Below are positions 43,215 to 53,316 of a stretch of 64,000 nucleotides of DNA, one piece after another. A program made the translations under genes and the position numbers. The DNA comes from Sediminicola luteus (GTDB taxonomy: Bacteria; Bacteroidota; Bacteroidia; Flavobacteriales; Flavobacteriaceae): the NCBI RefSeq assembly GCF_002514735.1, contig NZ_NBWU01000005.1:124001-188000 (forward strand). Direction: 5' to 3'. Numbering within the stretch: the stretch's first letter is position 1; every line of letters starts with the position of its first letter. The notes beneath the pieces are model-generated. The model was given only the letters and a program-made list of their open reading frames with translations, searched no databases and was not told where the DNA came from.

Positions 43215-45830
43215 TTAATTCGCCTTCTTCTTGGTGAGTAATCGTTTGATCTCATTCAATTTCATCAAGGCCTCGACCGGGGTAAGCGTATTGATGTCGA
43301 GATGTATGATTTCTTCCTTGATTTCTTCCAACAAAGGGTCGTCGAGCTGGAAGAAACTCAATTGCATTTCGTTTTGGGCGGCCACCAAACCATCGGTCAA
43401 TTCTTCATTGGAATGCGATTTTTCGAGTTTGGTCAGTATTTTATTCGCCTTTTGGATCACTTGTTGGGGCATTCCGGCCATTTTGGCTACATGTATACCG
43501 AAACTGTGCTCGCTTCCACCGGGCACCAACTTGCGCAAAAAGAGTACATTGTCCTTGGTTTCGCGTATAGAAACGTTATAGTTTTTGATCCGTTCGAAAC
43601 TACTGGCCATTTCATTCAGTTCGTGGTAGTGGGTCGCAAAGAGGGTTTTGGCCTTGGCAGGATGCTCATGCAAATATTCCGAAATGGCCCAGGCAATGGA
43701 GATACCGTCGTAGGTACTGGTACCCCTACCGATTTCATCTAACAAGACCAAGCTGCGCTCCGATAGGTTGTTCAAAATAGAGGCAGTCTCGTTCATCTCT
43801 ACCATAAAGGTCGATTCGCCCATAGAGATATTATCACTGGCACCTACACGGGTAAAAATTTTGTCTACACAACCGATATGGGCTTTTTTGGCAGGCACGA
43901 AACCCCCCATTTGTGCCAAAAGCACGATAAGGGCGGTTTGTCGTAAAATAGCCGATTTACCACTCATATTGGGCCCCGTGATCATAATGAGCTGTTGCTG
44001 TTCCCGATCTAACCGAATGTCGTTGGTTATGTATTGTTCGCCAAGGGGCAGTTGTTTTTCTATAACCGGATGGCGGCCTTCGGTAATATCCAAGGCGGTA
44101 GAATCGTCAACCAATGGCTGGTGATAGTTGTTGTCCAAGGCCAATTGGGCAAAACCGCATAAACAATCGATTTGGGCCAAACCATGGGCATTGGCCTGCA
44201 CAGGTTCGATATATTCATGCATCCAGAGCACCAATTGGGTGAATAGTTGCTGCTCTAAACTTAAGATGCGCTCTTCTGCCCCAAGTATTTTAGCCTCTAG
44301 TTCTTTAAGTTCTTCGGTAATATAGCGCTCTGCATTCACCAAGGTCTGTTTGCGGATCCACTCTGGCGGTACTTTGTCTTTATGGGTGTTACGGACTTCT
44401 ATATAATAACCAAACACATTGTTGGAGGCGATCTTTAAAGAGGTGATGCCCGTGCGTTCGGTTTCCCGTTCCAGCATTTTTTGCAATACATCCTTGCTCG
44501 AAAAAGCGAGTTCTCGTAAACTGTCGAGTTCTTCGGAATAGCCGGTGGCAATGGCATTGCCCTTTAAAATGTTCGCTGGGGCCTCTTCGTGCAACATCTC
44601 TTTGATACGTGTGCGAAGGGCATCGCAAGAATCTAATTGCTGGGCATAGGCCTGTAAGGCGGCATCGCCACTTTGTACCAAAAGGTTCTTTATGGGGCCA
44701 ACCACCTCCAATGAATTTTTGAGTAGCACGGTCTCTTTCGGACAAATCTTACCCGTAGCCACTTTAGAGATCAAGCGCTCCAGATCGCCTAAATGTTTTA
44801 CGTAATTCGTTAACGAACCCAAGAGTTCAGGGGTTTTTACCAAATGGGCCACCATTTGGTGCCGTTGCTGTATACGGGTCATGTTCTTTAGGGGCAAGGC
44901 CAACCAGCGTTTAAGCATACGCCCGCCCATCGGGCTTATGGTCTTATCGATGACATCGAGTAAAGTAACCGCATTTTGGTGGGGACTTTGATACAGTTCT
45001 AGGTTACGGATGGTAAAACGATCCATCCATACGTATTCATCCTCTACAATGGGTTGCAGGCGATTGATGTGTTGTAACTGCCTATGTTGGGTTTCCGATA
45101 GGTAATGTAATACCGTGCCCGAGGCAATAATACCATGGGGCAGGTGATCTATCCCATACCCTTTTAGGTTCTTGGTCTTAAAATGTTTGGTGAGGGTCTC
45201 ATGGGCATAATCTTCTTGAAAGATCCAATCTTCAAGAAAAAAACTGTGCCATTGGTCACCAAAACGTTCCAAAAATTCCGTTTTATGGGCCTTGGACACC
45301 AAAACCTCGGAAGGAGAAAAGTTCTGCAGTAATTTATCGATTTGCTCAGTACTACCTTGGGCGGTTAAAAATTCGCCCGTAGAAATATCCAAAAAGGCAA
45401 TGCCCATAAACCTTTTGGCAAAATGTACCGCACAAAGAAAGTTATTGGTTTTGGCATTGAGTATGTCGTCGTTCAGGGCTACCCCGGGGGTAACCAGTTC
45501 GGTAACCCCACGTTTAACAATGGTTTTGGTTTGTTTGGGGTCTTCCAATTGGTCGCAAATGGCCACCCGCTGACCTGCTTTTACCAGTTTGGGTAAATAG
45601 GTGTGCAACGAATGATGCGGAAAACCGGCCAATTCGGTTTTGTCGCCCCCATTGTTCCTATAGGTTTGCACGATACCCAAAATTTGGGCAGCTTTTACGG
45701 CATCTTCACCAAAGGTCTCGTAAAAATCGCCCACACGGAAAAGCAACATGGCATCGGGGTATTTTTGTTTGATGCTATTGTATTGCTGCATTAAGGGGGT
45801 AACTTTCTTTGATGCCGATTTTTTAGCCAA
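43215..45830 (-). CDS. mutS: DNA mismatch repair protein MutS
   Basis: An 871-residue MutS that finds mismatches and starts repair. The N-terminal mismatch-contact motif is in [13 protein letters not shown]. The ATPase has Walker [14 protein letters not shown] (about 618) and [12 protein letters not shown]. All domains and the normal length are present. The start is a TTG at 45830 giving [18 protein letters not shown], which matches the conserved Flavobacteriia N-terminus; no in-frame ATG lies just upstream, and the first internal ATG would cut off the first 13 residues. It is a single-gene unit. Confidence 0.96.
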   Translation of the reverse strand: MAKKSASKKVTPLMQQYNSIKQKYPDAMLLFRVGDFYETFGEDAVKAAQILGIVQTYRNNGGDKTELAGFPHHSLHTYLPKLVKAGQRVAICDQLEDPKQTKTIVKRGVTELVTPGVALNDDILNAKTNNFLCAVHFAKRFMGIAFLDISTGEFLTAQGSTEQIDKLLQNFSPSEVLVSKAHKTEFLERFGDQWHSFFLEDWIFQEDYAHETLTKHFKTKNLKGYGIDHLPHGIIASGTVLHYLSETQHRQLQHINRLQPIVEDEYVWMDRFTIRNLELYQSPHQNAVTLLDVIDKTISPMGGRMLKRWLALPLKNMTRIQQRHQMVAHLVKTPELLGSLTNYVKHLGDLERLISKVATGKICPKETVLLKNSLEVVGPIKNLLVQSGDAALQAYAQQLDSCDALRTRIKEMLHEEAPANILKGNAIATGYSEELDSLRELAFSSKDVLQKMLERETERTGITSLKIASNNVFGYYIEVRNTHKDKVPPEWIRKQTLVNAERYITEELKELEAKILGAEERILSLEQQLFTQLVLWMHEYIEPVQANAHGLAQIDCLCGFAQLALDNNYHQPLVDDSTALDITEGRHPVIEKQLPLGEQYITNDIRLDREQQQLIMITGPNMSGKSAILRQTALIVLLAQMGGFVPAKKAHIGCVDKIFTRVGASDNISMGESTFMVEMNETASILNNLSERSLVLLDEIGRGTSTYDGISIAWAISEYLHEHPAKAKTLFATHYHELNEMASSFERIKNYNVSIRETKDNVLFLRKLVPGGSEHSFGIHVAKMAGMPQQVIQKANKILTKLEKSHSNEELTDGLVAAQNEMQLSFFQLDDPLLEEIKEEIIHLDINTLTPVEALMKLNEIKRLLTKKKAN

Positions 45831-46215
45831 GCCTTGGTATTTTAAGTTAATTTTGCTGCCAATCTAATGGACGAAAATAGCGTTTTCCCTCAGGAAATAT
45901 AACTTTTGTTGATATTTTGGCATAAGTGTCCGAAAGTTAGTTCGAAGAAGGCTTCGCTATCCTCGCCCTGCCCCATGGCATGGGAAGAAATTAGAAAATT
46001 GACTTTGTGATAATCACCGTTTTATGTTTTCGATTTTTGTAAAAAAATCTGCTAAAATAAGCAAGAAGGATTCTTTTGATTCGGTTTGGGAATTACAAAA
46101 GTGTAAGCGGCTGGTTTTATTAGTCTTTTTTCTTTGTTCTTTGCTCTTTTCGTCTAAAGCCATCAAGTTTCAGATGGCTTTGATATTTGGGGATAACTAA
46201 AAGCTAAGGTAAAAG
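45831..46215. other. divergent intergenic region between mutS and the trmH-like gene
   Basis: It contains a 34-bp repeat (45951-45984) found inverted at 50234-50267, and a 9-bp hairpin AAAGCCATC/GATGGCTTT (46155-46180). A near-match to the -7 box (GATATTTG) lies about 25 bp before the methyltransferase gene. No ORF or RNA gene is evident. Confidence 0.5.
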
Positions 46216-46749
46216 ATGCGAAAACTACGGAATAACGAATTGGAACGTTTGTCGGTTCAAGACTATAAAGATAGCGATAAGACTCCCTTGGTGGTAGTGT
46301 TGGATAATATCCGGAGTTTAAACAATATTGGTTCGGTTTTCCGTACTGCCGATGCCTTTTTGATAGAAAAAATCATTTTGTGCGGTATTACGGCCCAACC
46401 ACCCCATAAAGATATCCATAAAACCGCATTGGGGGCCACCGAAAGTGTAGACTGGTCTTATGAAGAAGACACCTTAACGGCTGTTGCTGGGCTACAGCAG
46501 CATGGCTATTCGGTTTGGGCCGTAGAACAGGCCGAAGGGGCCCAAATGTTGGATACATATTCTACAGCGAACCAACAAAAAATGGCCGTAGTTTTCGGTA
46601 ATGAGGTAAAAGGGGTGCAACAAGAAGTGGTATCGGCCTGCGATGGGGTATTGGAAATCCCGCAATTCGGCACTAAACATTCCTTAAACATTTCGGTGAG
46701 CGTTGGAGTGGTGCTTTGGGATTTGTTTTCTAAGATAAAACGTCGGTGA
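46216..46749 (+). CDS. TrmH/SpoU family RNA methyltransferase
   Basis: A 177-residue SPOUT-class enzyme that 2'-O-methylates a ribose in RNA with S-adenosylmethionine. The three SpoU motifs are visible: SLNNIGSVFRTADAF, VVFGNEVKGVQQEVV and IPQFGTKHSLNISVSVG. It is the short, catalytic-domain-only form, as TrmH or TrmL; the exact tRNA or rRNA site cannot be read from sequence. It starts alone after the repeat-bearing gap and converges on folK-dNK. Confidence 0.93.
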   Translation: MRKLRNNELERLSVQDYKDSDKTPLVVVLDNIRSLNNIGSVFRTADAFLIEKIILCGITAQPPHKDIHKTALGATESVDWSYEEDTLTAVAGLQQHGYSVWAVEQAEGAQMLDTYSTANQQKMAVVFGNEVKGVQQEVVSACDGVLEIPQFGTKHSLNISVSVGVVLWDLFSKIKRR

Positions 46750-46792
46750 TTTTCACTCCTTCTCCTGCGCCTGTCCCGCAGAATGGCGGGAA

Positions 46793-46815
46793 GGGAGGGG
46801 GGAGGGGGTGAGGGT
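46793..46815 (+). repeat. dispersed GC-rich repeat, partial relative
   Basis: The G-rich stretch GGGAGGGGGTGAGGG resembles the end of the repeats at 3494 and 42604. It is preceded by an inverted pair CCCGC/GCGGG. Only a partial copy. Confidence 0.45.
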
Positions 46816-46902
46816 CCACTAAGCTTCGGTAATTACCGGGTTTTAGGATTTGTTCACCAAATTGAAAAGGCGGTAAAGTTTAATTCCCAGTCTCTTAAAA
46901 AG

Positions 46903-46927
46903 AAAAAACCCGTGCTAGGCACGGGTC
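46903..46927 (-). terminator. terminator behind folK-dNK
   Basis: Perfect arms CCCGTGC and GCACGGG with a 3-nt loop; on the minus strand six T follow. It lies 94 bp behind the stop of the folK-dNK fusion. Confidence 0.75.
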
Positions 46928-47020
46928 TTTCAATATATAGTTTGAGTTAGTTGTTCGTTATTTTGGGTACGCAATAAAACAAATCCTTGCCTTCCTTGCA
47001 AATAAAATGTGAAATATTCC

Positions 47021-48166
47021 TTAAAAAAGCTGGCGTATCATGAATTTTTTAAGGGCTTGTAAGATAATTCCATAATCTGTAGGGCGTTCTACAAAATCGA
47101 GTTCACTAACATCGATTACCAAGGCGTTACGGTCCGGAGAACCCTTGATAAATTCAAAATACCCTTTGTTTATTTTCTCCAAATAATCGGGTGATATTTC
47201 TTGTTCGTAGCCGCGTCCCCTTTTTCTAATGTTGGCCAATAGTCTTTCGGTATTCTGGTATAAATACACGTAAATGTCGGGTTTTTTAACCTCCTTATAC
47301 ATAAAATCGAATAGCTTTCGATATAGTCGAAACTCTTCCTCTGGCAAGGTGACTTTTGCAAAAATCAGTGATTTACGGATGTCGTAGTCACTGACCATAA
47401 AGTTCTTAAATAGGTCAAATTGTGAGGTATCGTCCGTAAACTGTTGGTAGCGGTCGGCCAAAAAAGACATCTCTAAGGGAAAGGCATACCTATTCGGGTC
47501 TTTATAGAATTTGGGCAGGAATGGGTTGTCGGCAAAACGTTCCAATACCAATTTGGCATTGAAATCCTCGGCGAGCATATGGGTCAGTGTGGTTTTACCT
47601 GCACCGATATTGCCTTCAATGGTCAAAAACTGCAATTGAGTCAAAAAGGCCAGCTCCGTTTTTGTTAAGTTTTGGTCGAGTTTCCGCAAAGGACTTTGGT
47701 CACTACATTGCTGTAAAAGGTTTCTGCTGTCTTTCTTTAGCTGGGGATGGTAATAATTCGGGGCTATGTCACAAAGGGGCTTCAATACGAACCTACGTTC
47801 CTGCAATTTGGGATGCGGAATGGTCACGGTATCGTTCGCAATTACAATATCATCATAGTATAAGATGTCTAAATCTAGACTGCGGGAAGCATACCCTTCG
47901 TCCGGGGTTCGGGTACGTCCCATTTCTGTTTCGATTTTCAGTAATTCCGACATGAGTTCGGTGGGCTCCATAGCCGTTTCCAGTTCAATACAGGCATTGT
48001 AAAAATCGTCTCCCTCAAAACCAATAGCGGCATTTTCATAAACACGGGAAATTTGGGTGACCGAACCCAAACGTTTACCCATAAGAAAAACCGCTTCCTG
48101 TAGGTTATAAAAGCGCTCCCCTTGGTTGCTTCCTAACGAAATATAGGCCGTGTGCATCTCCTTCAT
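47021..48166 (-). CDS. fusion of HPPK (FolK) and deoxynucleoside kinase
   Basis: A 381-residue two-enzyme protein. Residues 1-135 form 6-hydroxymethyl-7,8-dihydropterin pyrophosphokinase (AYISLGSNQGER, EMGRTR, YASRSLDLDILYYDD, IPHPKLQERRFVLKPL), which serves folate synthesis. Residues 178-381 form a deoxynucleoside kinase of the dCK/dGK family (P-loop 185-193 in EGNIGAGKTTL, VLERFADNPFLPKFY, then RGRGYEQEI), which salvages deoxynucleosides. Both catalytic motif sets look intact. The fusion is not a frameshift artefact: the linker reads through cleanly. A second start, three codons in, is possible. Confidence 0.93.
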   Translation of the reverse strand: MKEMHTAYISLGSNQGERFYNLQEAVFLMGKRLGSVTQISRVYENAAIGFEGDDFYNACIELETAMEPTELMSELLKIETEMGRTRTPDEGYASRSLDLDILYYDDIVIANDTVTIPHPKLQERRFVLKPLCDIAPNYYHPQLKKDSRNLLQQCSDQSPLRKLDQNLTKTELAFLTQLQFLTIEGNIGAGKTTLTHMLAEDFNAKLVLERFADNPFLPKFYKDPNRYAFPLEMSFLADRYQQFTDDTSQFDLFKNFMVSDYDIRKSLIFAKVTLPEEEFRLYRKLFDFMYKEVKKPDIYVYLYQNTERLLANIRKRGRGYEQEISPDYLEKINKGYFEFIKGSPDRNALVIDVSELDFVERPTDYGIILQALKKFMIRQLF

Positions 48167-48281
48167 AACCTACAAAGAAACGAAACCATTTTTATATGTT
48201 GCCACACACTGACTACTAAGATTGGGCAAGCCTTTGCGTAGGTTTTATCTAGTATGACAACAGTAGAAGTAGGGCAATACT

Positions 48282-48289
48282 TATATTTG
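48282..48289 (+). promoter_or_regulatory. -7 promoter element TATATTTG for sppA
   Basis: An exact TAnnTTTG match 97 bp before the sppA start. No clear TTG at -33. Confidence 0.4.
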
Positions 48290-48386
48290 CTGATTTTTAA
48301 TGGGTTGTGTCTTTAGCGTAACAAATTGCTGAAAACCGAGACTAACCTTTAAAAGAAAGTGGTATAACCACAATATTGTATTGTAT

Positions 48387-50144
48387 ATGAAATTCTTACG
48401 AAATCTTCTGGCCTCTATTTTAGGAGGACTAATAGCGATGGGTATCGCATTCTTTATGTTTTTTATGTTGATGGCACTATTGGGTCAGGCGGAGCCGGTT
48501 ACGGTTAAAAACGACTCTGTTTTATTGTTCGAACTTAAAGATCCGGTAAAGGATTATGTAGGTGGCGACAAAGAAGACCCCTTTGCCGGGCTCTTCGATG
48601 AGGCCATGGGGCTCGATGAGATATTGCATGCAGTCGAAGCCGCAAAATCCGATGATAAAATTAAAGGCATTGTCATTAAAAACGTCTTTGCCCAGGCTGG
48701 TTTGGCCCAAGTACAGGCCATGCGAAAGGCCCTGGAGGATTTTAAGACCTCCGGAAAATTCGTCTATGCCTATAGTGATTACTATCCGCAAAAAGATTAT
48801 TATTTGGCCTCAGTTGCCGATTCGGTTTATCTGAACCCGGTCGGTGGTATGGATTTTATGGGCTTGGCTTCTGAAGTCCTATATTTTAAAGATGTACAGG
48901 AGAAAAGCGGACTCAAAATGGAGGTAATCCGTCATGGTAAGTATAAAAGTGCCGTTGAACCCTTCTTGGCCAATGAGATGAGTGCCGCCAATAGAGAGCA
49001 GATTTCCGAATTATTGCATTCCGTTTGGGGGGCTATGGCCGCAGAAATTGCTGATTCTCGGAATTTAGATTTGACCGCACTGAATAAAATAGCCGATACC
49101 TTGGGTGCACGTTCTACCAAAATGGCCGTGCAAAGTGGTTTAATAGACGGAATCCCATTTTACGATGAGTTCGAGACCATGATCAAAGAAGGTATGGGTA
49201 AGGATTCCGAGGAGGATCTAGATTATATTTCATTGGCAAAATACATGCAGGCAGCCAATACCAAAAAACCAAGCACTAAGAATCGCATTGCGGTTATCTA
49301 TGCCCAGGGCGATATTTTGTTCGGTGAGGGCAATGAAAAGTATATAGGTCAGGGACTCATGACCAAGGCGCTAAGAAAAGCGCGTGAAGACGAAGATATA
49401 AAAGCTATAGTGCTTCGGGTAAACTCCCCGGGAGGTTCCGCTTTGGTGTCTGATATTATTTGGCGAGAGGTAGAACTGACCAAGGCCGAGAAACCTGTAG
49501 TGGTTTCCATGGGGAATGTAGCGGCTTCGGGTGGTTATTATATTGCTACCGGGGCGCACAAGATTTTTGCCGAGCCTACGACCATAACCGGTTCTATTGG
49601 AGTTTTTGGAACCATCCCGAATGGGGCTGAACTTATGGGCGAAATTGGTATCAATGCCGAGCAAGTGGGTACCCATGCCAACTCTATTGATTATTCCTTT
49701 TTTGAACCCATGGGCGAAGGCTTCCGAAATCGGGTACAAGAGGGTATAGAAGAAACCTATAACACCTTTTTATCCCGTGTTTCCGAGGGAAGGGGCATGA
49801 CGGTAGATCAAGTAAATGCCGTGGCCCAAGGCCGTGTGTGGAGTGGGGTAGATGCCCTTGAAAACGGCTTGGTCGATGAATTGGGCGGATTGGAAGATGC
49901 TATTGCGGCCGCTGCCGAACTGGCGGAAGTCGATACCTATAGAATTAAAAACCTTCCACATTTTAAAACCGGTTTAGAACGTTTTATGGCAGACCTCTCT
50001 GGAGCCAAGGCCGAATTCATGTCCGATATGGTAAAACAAGAGTTAGGCAGCGAAAGCTATGAGGTTTTACAACAGCTCAAGGCCATGTCGCAAAACGCAC
50101 AGACCATTCAGGCACGTATGCCTTTTGCGTTGGAGATAAAGTAA
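48387..50144 (+). CDS. sppA: signal peptide peptidase SppA, long form
   Basis: A 585-residue membrane-anchored protease (helix at about 10-32) that degrades cleaved signal peptides. It has the two tandem ClpP-like halves of the 67-kDa type. The dyad is split between them: Lys187 in GKYKSAVEPF in the first half and Ser381 in NVAASGGYYIATG in the second, equal to K209/S409 of the E. coli enzyme. Start at ATG 48387; a TTG at 48381 is less likely. Confidence 0.94.
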   Translation: MKFLRNLLASILGGLIAMGIAFFMFFMLMALLGQAEPVTVKNDSVLLFELKDPVKDYVGGDKEDPFAGLFDEAMGLDEILHAVEAAKSDDKIKGIVIKNVFAQAGLAQVQAMRKALEDFKTSGKFVYAYSDYYPQKDYYLASVADSVYLNPVGGMDFMGLASEVLYFKDVQEKSGLKMEVIRHGKYKSAVEPFLANEMSAANREQISELLHSVWGAMAAEIADSRNLDLTALNKIADTLGARSTKMAVQSGLIDGIPFYDEFETMIKEGMGKDSEEDLDYISLAKYMQAANTKKPSTKNRIAVIYAQGDILFGEGNEKYIGQGLMTKALRKAREDEDIKAIVLRVNSPGGSALVSDIIWREVELTKAEKPVVVSMGNVAASGGYYIATGAHKIFAEPTTITGSIGVFGTIPNGAELMGEIGINAEQVGTHANSIDYSFFEPMGEGFRNRVQEGIEETYNTFLSRVSEGRGMTVDQVNAVAQGRVWSGVDALENGLVDELGGLEDAIAAAAELAEVDTYRIKNLPHFKTGLERFMADLSGAKAEFMSDMVKQELGSESYEVLQQLKAMSQNAQTIQARMPFALEIK

Positions 50145-50187
50145 TTGCAAGGAATTACATAAAGGAAGAATGTTAGATTACCAAAAT

Positions 50188-50217
50188 AAAAAGGCCCCAA
50201 CGCATTGGGGCCTTTTT
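50188..50217. terminator. strong bidirectional terminator between sppA and the DUF5723 gene
   Basis: A perfect 13-bp stem (AAAAAGGCCCCAA with TTGGGGCCTTTTT) and a 4-nt loop, with A and T tails on the two sides, so it can serve both convergent genes. Confidence 0.88.
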
Positions 50218-50233
50218 GTTTATCTATAGTCTA

Positions 50234-50267
50234 CCCATGCCATGGGGCAGGGCGGGGTCAGCGAAGC
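50234..50267 (-). repeat. 34-bp dispersed repeat, second copy
   Basis: Matches 45951-45984 in inverted orientation at 31 of 34 positions (shared core CCCATGCCATGGGGCAGGGC). The core is itself a near palindrome around CCATGG. Confidence 0.7.
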
Positions 50268-50284
50268 GGTCTACAATCTAATTT

Positions 50285-52372
50285 CTACTTGATTAGATTG
50301 ATCTCTACCCTTCTATTTTGCTTACGACCGTGTTTGTACATATTGGTAGCTATAGGCTTCATCTCACCAAATCCTTTCGATTCCAATCGTGAGGCATCGA
50401 CCCCGGCACTTACTAAGAAATCCAAAACGGATTTGGCCCGGTTTTCCGAGAGTTTTTGGTTGGTCTCATACGAGCCGATACTGTCGGTATGACCCTCAAT
50501 ACTGAATCGGGCATTGGGATATTCGGCCAGTATGGCTACGATGTCGTTCAGAACGGTATGCGAGGCGTCTTGTATGTTAGCTGTACCCGTGTCGAATAAT
50601 ATCGTTTTGGCGTAATCGTTCAGGGCTTTTTGTACGGTTTCGGTAAGCTCGGGGCAGCCGTTGTTGGCCACGGTGCCCACGGTTTCCGGACATTGGTCGT
50701 CTTTGTCTAAAACCCCATCACTATCGGTGTCTGGCCAAGGGCAACCGTTATTGGCAACGGGACCGGCTTCCTGTGGACAACTATCGTCTTGATCCAATAA
50801 ACCATCACCGTCGGTATCGGGCCATGGGCAGCCTTTGTTTTCTTCTGGACCGGCCTGTTCTGGGCAGGCGTCGTCTTTATCCAAAACATCGTCTCCATCG
50901 GTATCTGGCCAAGGACAACCATTGTTTTCTACAGGCCCATGTTTATCAGGGCACTCGTCCAGTTTGTCTTTAATACCGTCGCCATCGCGATCCCGCACTT
51001 TGGGTTGGTATACCGGAATCTTAAGACCGGCATATACATCGGCCGAATTGAATTTATCGCTTAACAATACGGTAAGTACCGAGCCAGAACCTATATATAA
51101 AGGTCCGGCACGTAATCCGGCTCCCCATTGAAAACCGAACTGTTCTACCATTCGAATGGGTGAATAGAAGCTGAACCATTTGCTCTCATATCTTGGGGTA
51201 AGGGCCACTTCGTTCAATTGACGGTTGGCATCTACCCGAGATTTGGAAACCAAGGAAAGGTCGGTATTCAGATTCAAATAAAAGTGATTCGTAAAGCTGT
51301 AATCGACATTAGCATGAAGCATGGTCGGCAATTTTGCGGTTACCGCATTTTGGGAAGAGACTTCGGTATACAAATCGTCCAAAGCTTCTTCCAAGGTGTC
51401 GTAATCGTCAAAGGCGTCTTCATCTATAGTGGCATTGATATCGTAGAGCTTTTCGGTACCGTTGGGGTATTTGATAGAACCGAAATCGGTTAACGAAAGT
51501 CCGGCCTTTAGCTTGTATTTGTTGGCGTATTTGGCCAAATAGGGTCCGTTGTCGGGGTCGTTTAATAAGTATTTGTCCTTGTCGGGCCGCCATTCGTACA
51601 CGAATCCGATATCGGCCCCAAAACCATTTACTCCTTTAAGGACCTCAAAGTCGTCCTCTTGCAAATTTTCGGAGAAACCATAACGCAGGTTTCCGGTTGA
51701 GGTAATGCTGCCCACCGTGCCTTGGCCGGGTATGGTTATACCGTCCGCATCATAATCTACCGACAGGTTTTCACCAGAACCATAGGCCTGTCCAAAACCT
51801 TGTAAGTATTTTAAACTGATACCACCCTTTACAAAATGGGCGTCTTTTTGATATAGGATACGGGCGTAAGTAACACCTATTTCTGCCCAACCATGGGCAT
51901 TTCCGTAGAGATCTTCTTCATCGATCATAAAATCTTGTTCCTCGTCGAAACCGTCGATCAGGGTGTCTAGGTTTTCGCCATTTACATCGTTAATGTTCAC
52001 CATGGCCCGGGCCCGGGTAAAAATGGCTATCGAACTTTTAGGGTTTAAGTTGAACATAAAAGATGGACCCAATACATCGACATGGGCAATGCCATTATTC
52101 GAGCTTTTGGTCGATTTTTCGGCATCTTCCTCAAAATTGAAATCGTCTTCAAAAAGATCCTTGAAGCGAACCGAATACAAATCGTTGCCGCCAAGGGCAC
52201 TGACACCGATCAGGTTAATGTCGGTTTTGAAGCGGGAGTCGGCAATATTGGCCGGGTTGGCAATTAGTCCATGTACACCACTGTAGTTATCCGTTAAGAA
52301 ACCGGTGTAAGATTGGGCCAGTAATCCGTGTAGCATACAGAAAAAAAGTACGGGGGTCAAAAACTTTTTCAT
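50285..52372 (-). CDS. DUF5723/OmpA family outer-membrane protein with TSP3 repeats
   Basis: A 695-residue protein with a signal peptide (ending GLLAQ), an N-terminal beta-barrel-like DUF5723 domain (about 20-450), four thrombospondin-type-3 calcium repeats of 29 residues (about 455-570; [18 protein letters not shown]) and a C-terminal OmpA domain (about 585-695; [20 protein letters not shown]) for peptidoglycan binding. It likely ties the outer membrane to the cell wall; a link to gliding or T9SS is possible but not shown. It is a single-gene unit. Confidence 0.9.
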   Translation of the reverse strand: MKKFLTPVLFFCMLHGLLAQSYTGFLTDNYSGVHGLIANPANIADSRFKTDINLIGVSALGGNDLYSVRFKDLFEDDFNFEEDAEKSTKSSNNGIAHVDVLGPSFMFNLNPKSSIAIFTRARAMVNINDVNGENLDTLIDGFDEEQDFMIDEEDLYGNAHGWAEIGVTYARILYQKDAHFVKGGISLKYLQGFGQAYGSGENLSVDYDADGITIPGQGTVGSITSTGNLRYGFSENLQEDDFEVLKGVNGFGADIGFVYEWRPDKDKYLLNDPDNGPYLAKYANKYKLKAGLSLTDFGSIKYPNGTEKLYDINATIDEDAFDDYDTLEEALDDLYTEVSSQNAVTAKLPTMLHANVDYSFTNHFYLNLNTDLSLVSKSRVDANRQLNEVALTPRYESKWFSFYSPIRMVEQFGFQWGAGLRAGPLYIGSGSVLTVLLSDKFNSADVYAGLKIPVYQPKVRDRDGDGIKDKLDECPDKHGPVENNGCPWPDTDGDDVLDKDDACPEQAGPEENKGCPWPDTDGDGLLDQDDSCPQEAGPVANNGCPWPDTDSDGVLDKDDQCPETVGTVANNGCPELTETVQKALNDYAKTILFDTGTANIQDASHTVLNDIVAILAEYPNARFSIEGHTDSIGSYETNQKLSENRAKSVLDFLVSAGVDASRLESKGFGEMKPIATNMYKHGRKQNRRVEINLIK

Positions 52373-52559
52373 GGGTTATATGTTGTTGGTAGGCGTTTTT
52401 TAGGTTGTTAAATCGTGGACTAAGTAACATATTTCCAAAATACTGGAGCTAAAATTGCTGGATATAGCCCCATTTTTGTTGTGTAAACCAATTCTGTAAA
52501 GGTGTAGTTGGCCTGGGCGCGGGTTTGCGCGTCCGCTTAATTTTCGGTAGTTTCCCTCT

Positions 52560-53285
52560 ATGGAAAAAGCGACACTTAGTGTTAAAGACCGCCGATTGGC
52601 TTTTAACCTGTACCTGTACCTTGGAGCGCTGTTCATCACTTCATTGGTGGTCTCCAACCTTATCTTCCAGAAATTTTTCCATTGGTACCCATTCGGCGAT
52701 ATAACTGTTTTCGGGGCGCCTTTATTTGAGATTTCCGTTGGTATATTGCCTTACCCAATTACTTTTTTAATAACCGATCTTATTTCTGAGATCTATGGAA
52801 AAAAGAATGCCAACCGTATCGTAATCACAGGTATTTTTGCTTCTTTTTTCTCTTTAGGTATTATTTACGTAGCCAATGAGACCGATGCCACCAGTTGGTC
52901 GCCGGTAAAGAACGGCATGTTCTCCGATGTGTTCGGCAATACCAAAATTGCGGTACTGGCCTCGATGTTGGCGTATCTGTTCGCGCAATTCATTGATATC
53001 CAGATTTATCATTTCTGGAAAAAGCTCACCAAAGGCCGTATGCTTTGGCTACGGAACAATGGGTCTACCTTTGCTTCCCAATTTATAGATACCTTTACCG
53101 TAGTCTTTCTTTTATGTGCTTTTGGAGAGATTCCGTGGGAACGTTTTAAAGGACTTTTGATTAGTGGATTTTTATTCAAAATTTTTGTTGCCTTTTTAGA
53201 TACGCCATTGCTATATTTTTTCGTTTACCTCTTTAGAAAAAGATTCGGACTACAGGTGCAGGAAGAAATCCCCTTGGATAACTAA
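52560..53285 (+). CDS. queuosine precursor transporter (YhhQ/VUT family)
   Basis: A 241-residue inner-membrane protein with about six helices and the family features ITDLISEIYGKKNANR (about residues 72-87) and NNGSTFASQFIDTFTVV (about 168-184). YhhQ imports queuosine precursors such as preQ0 and preQ1 for tRNA modification. No preQ1 riboswitch fold is visible in the 187 bp upstream. The AsmA-like gene follows after 31 bp on the same strand. Confidence 0.92.
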   Translation: MEKATLSVKDRRLAFNLYLYLGALFITSLVVSNLIFQKFFHWYPFGDITVFGAPLFEISVGILPYPITFLITDLISEIYGKKNANRIVITGIFASFFSLGIIYVANETDATSWSPVKNGMFSDVFGNTKIAVLASMLAYLFAQFIDIQIYHFWKKLTKGRMLWLRNNGSTFASQFIDTFTVVFLLCAFGEIPWERFKGLLISGFLFKIFVAFLDTPLLYFFVYLFRKRFGLQVQEEIPLDN

Positions 53286-53316
53286 GACCTTGTAGCCGTT
53301 TCAAAAATTGCTCACG

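Noticed and set aside
52373-52559. preQ1 riboswitch before the queuosine-precursor transporter
   Set aside because: No preQ1-I or preQ1-II consensus or pseudoknot could be seen; only a small GCGC hairpin is present.
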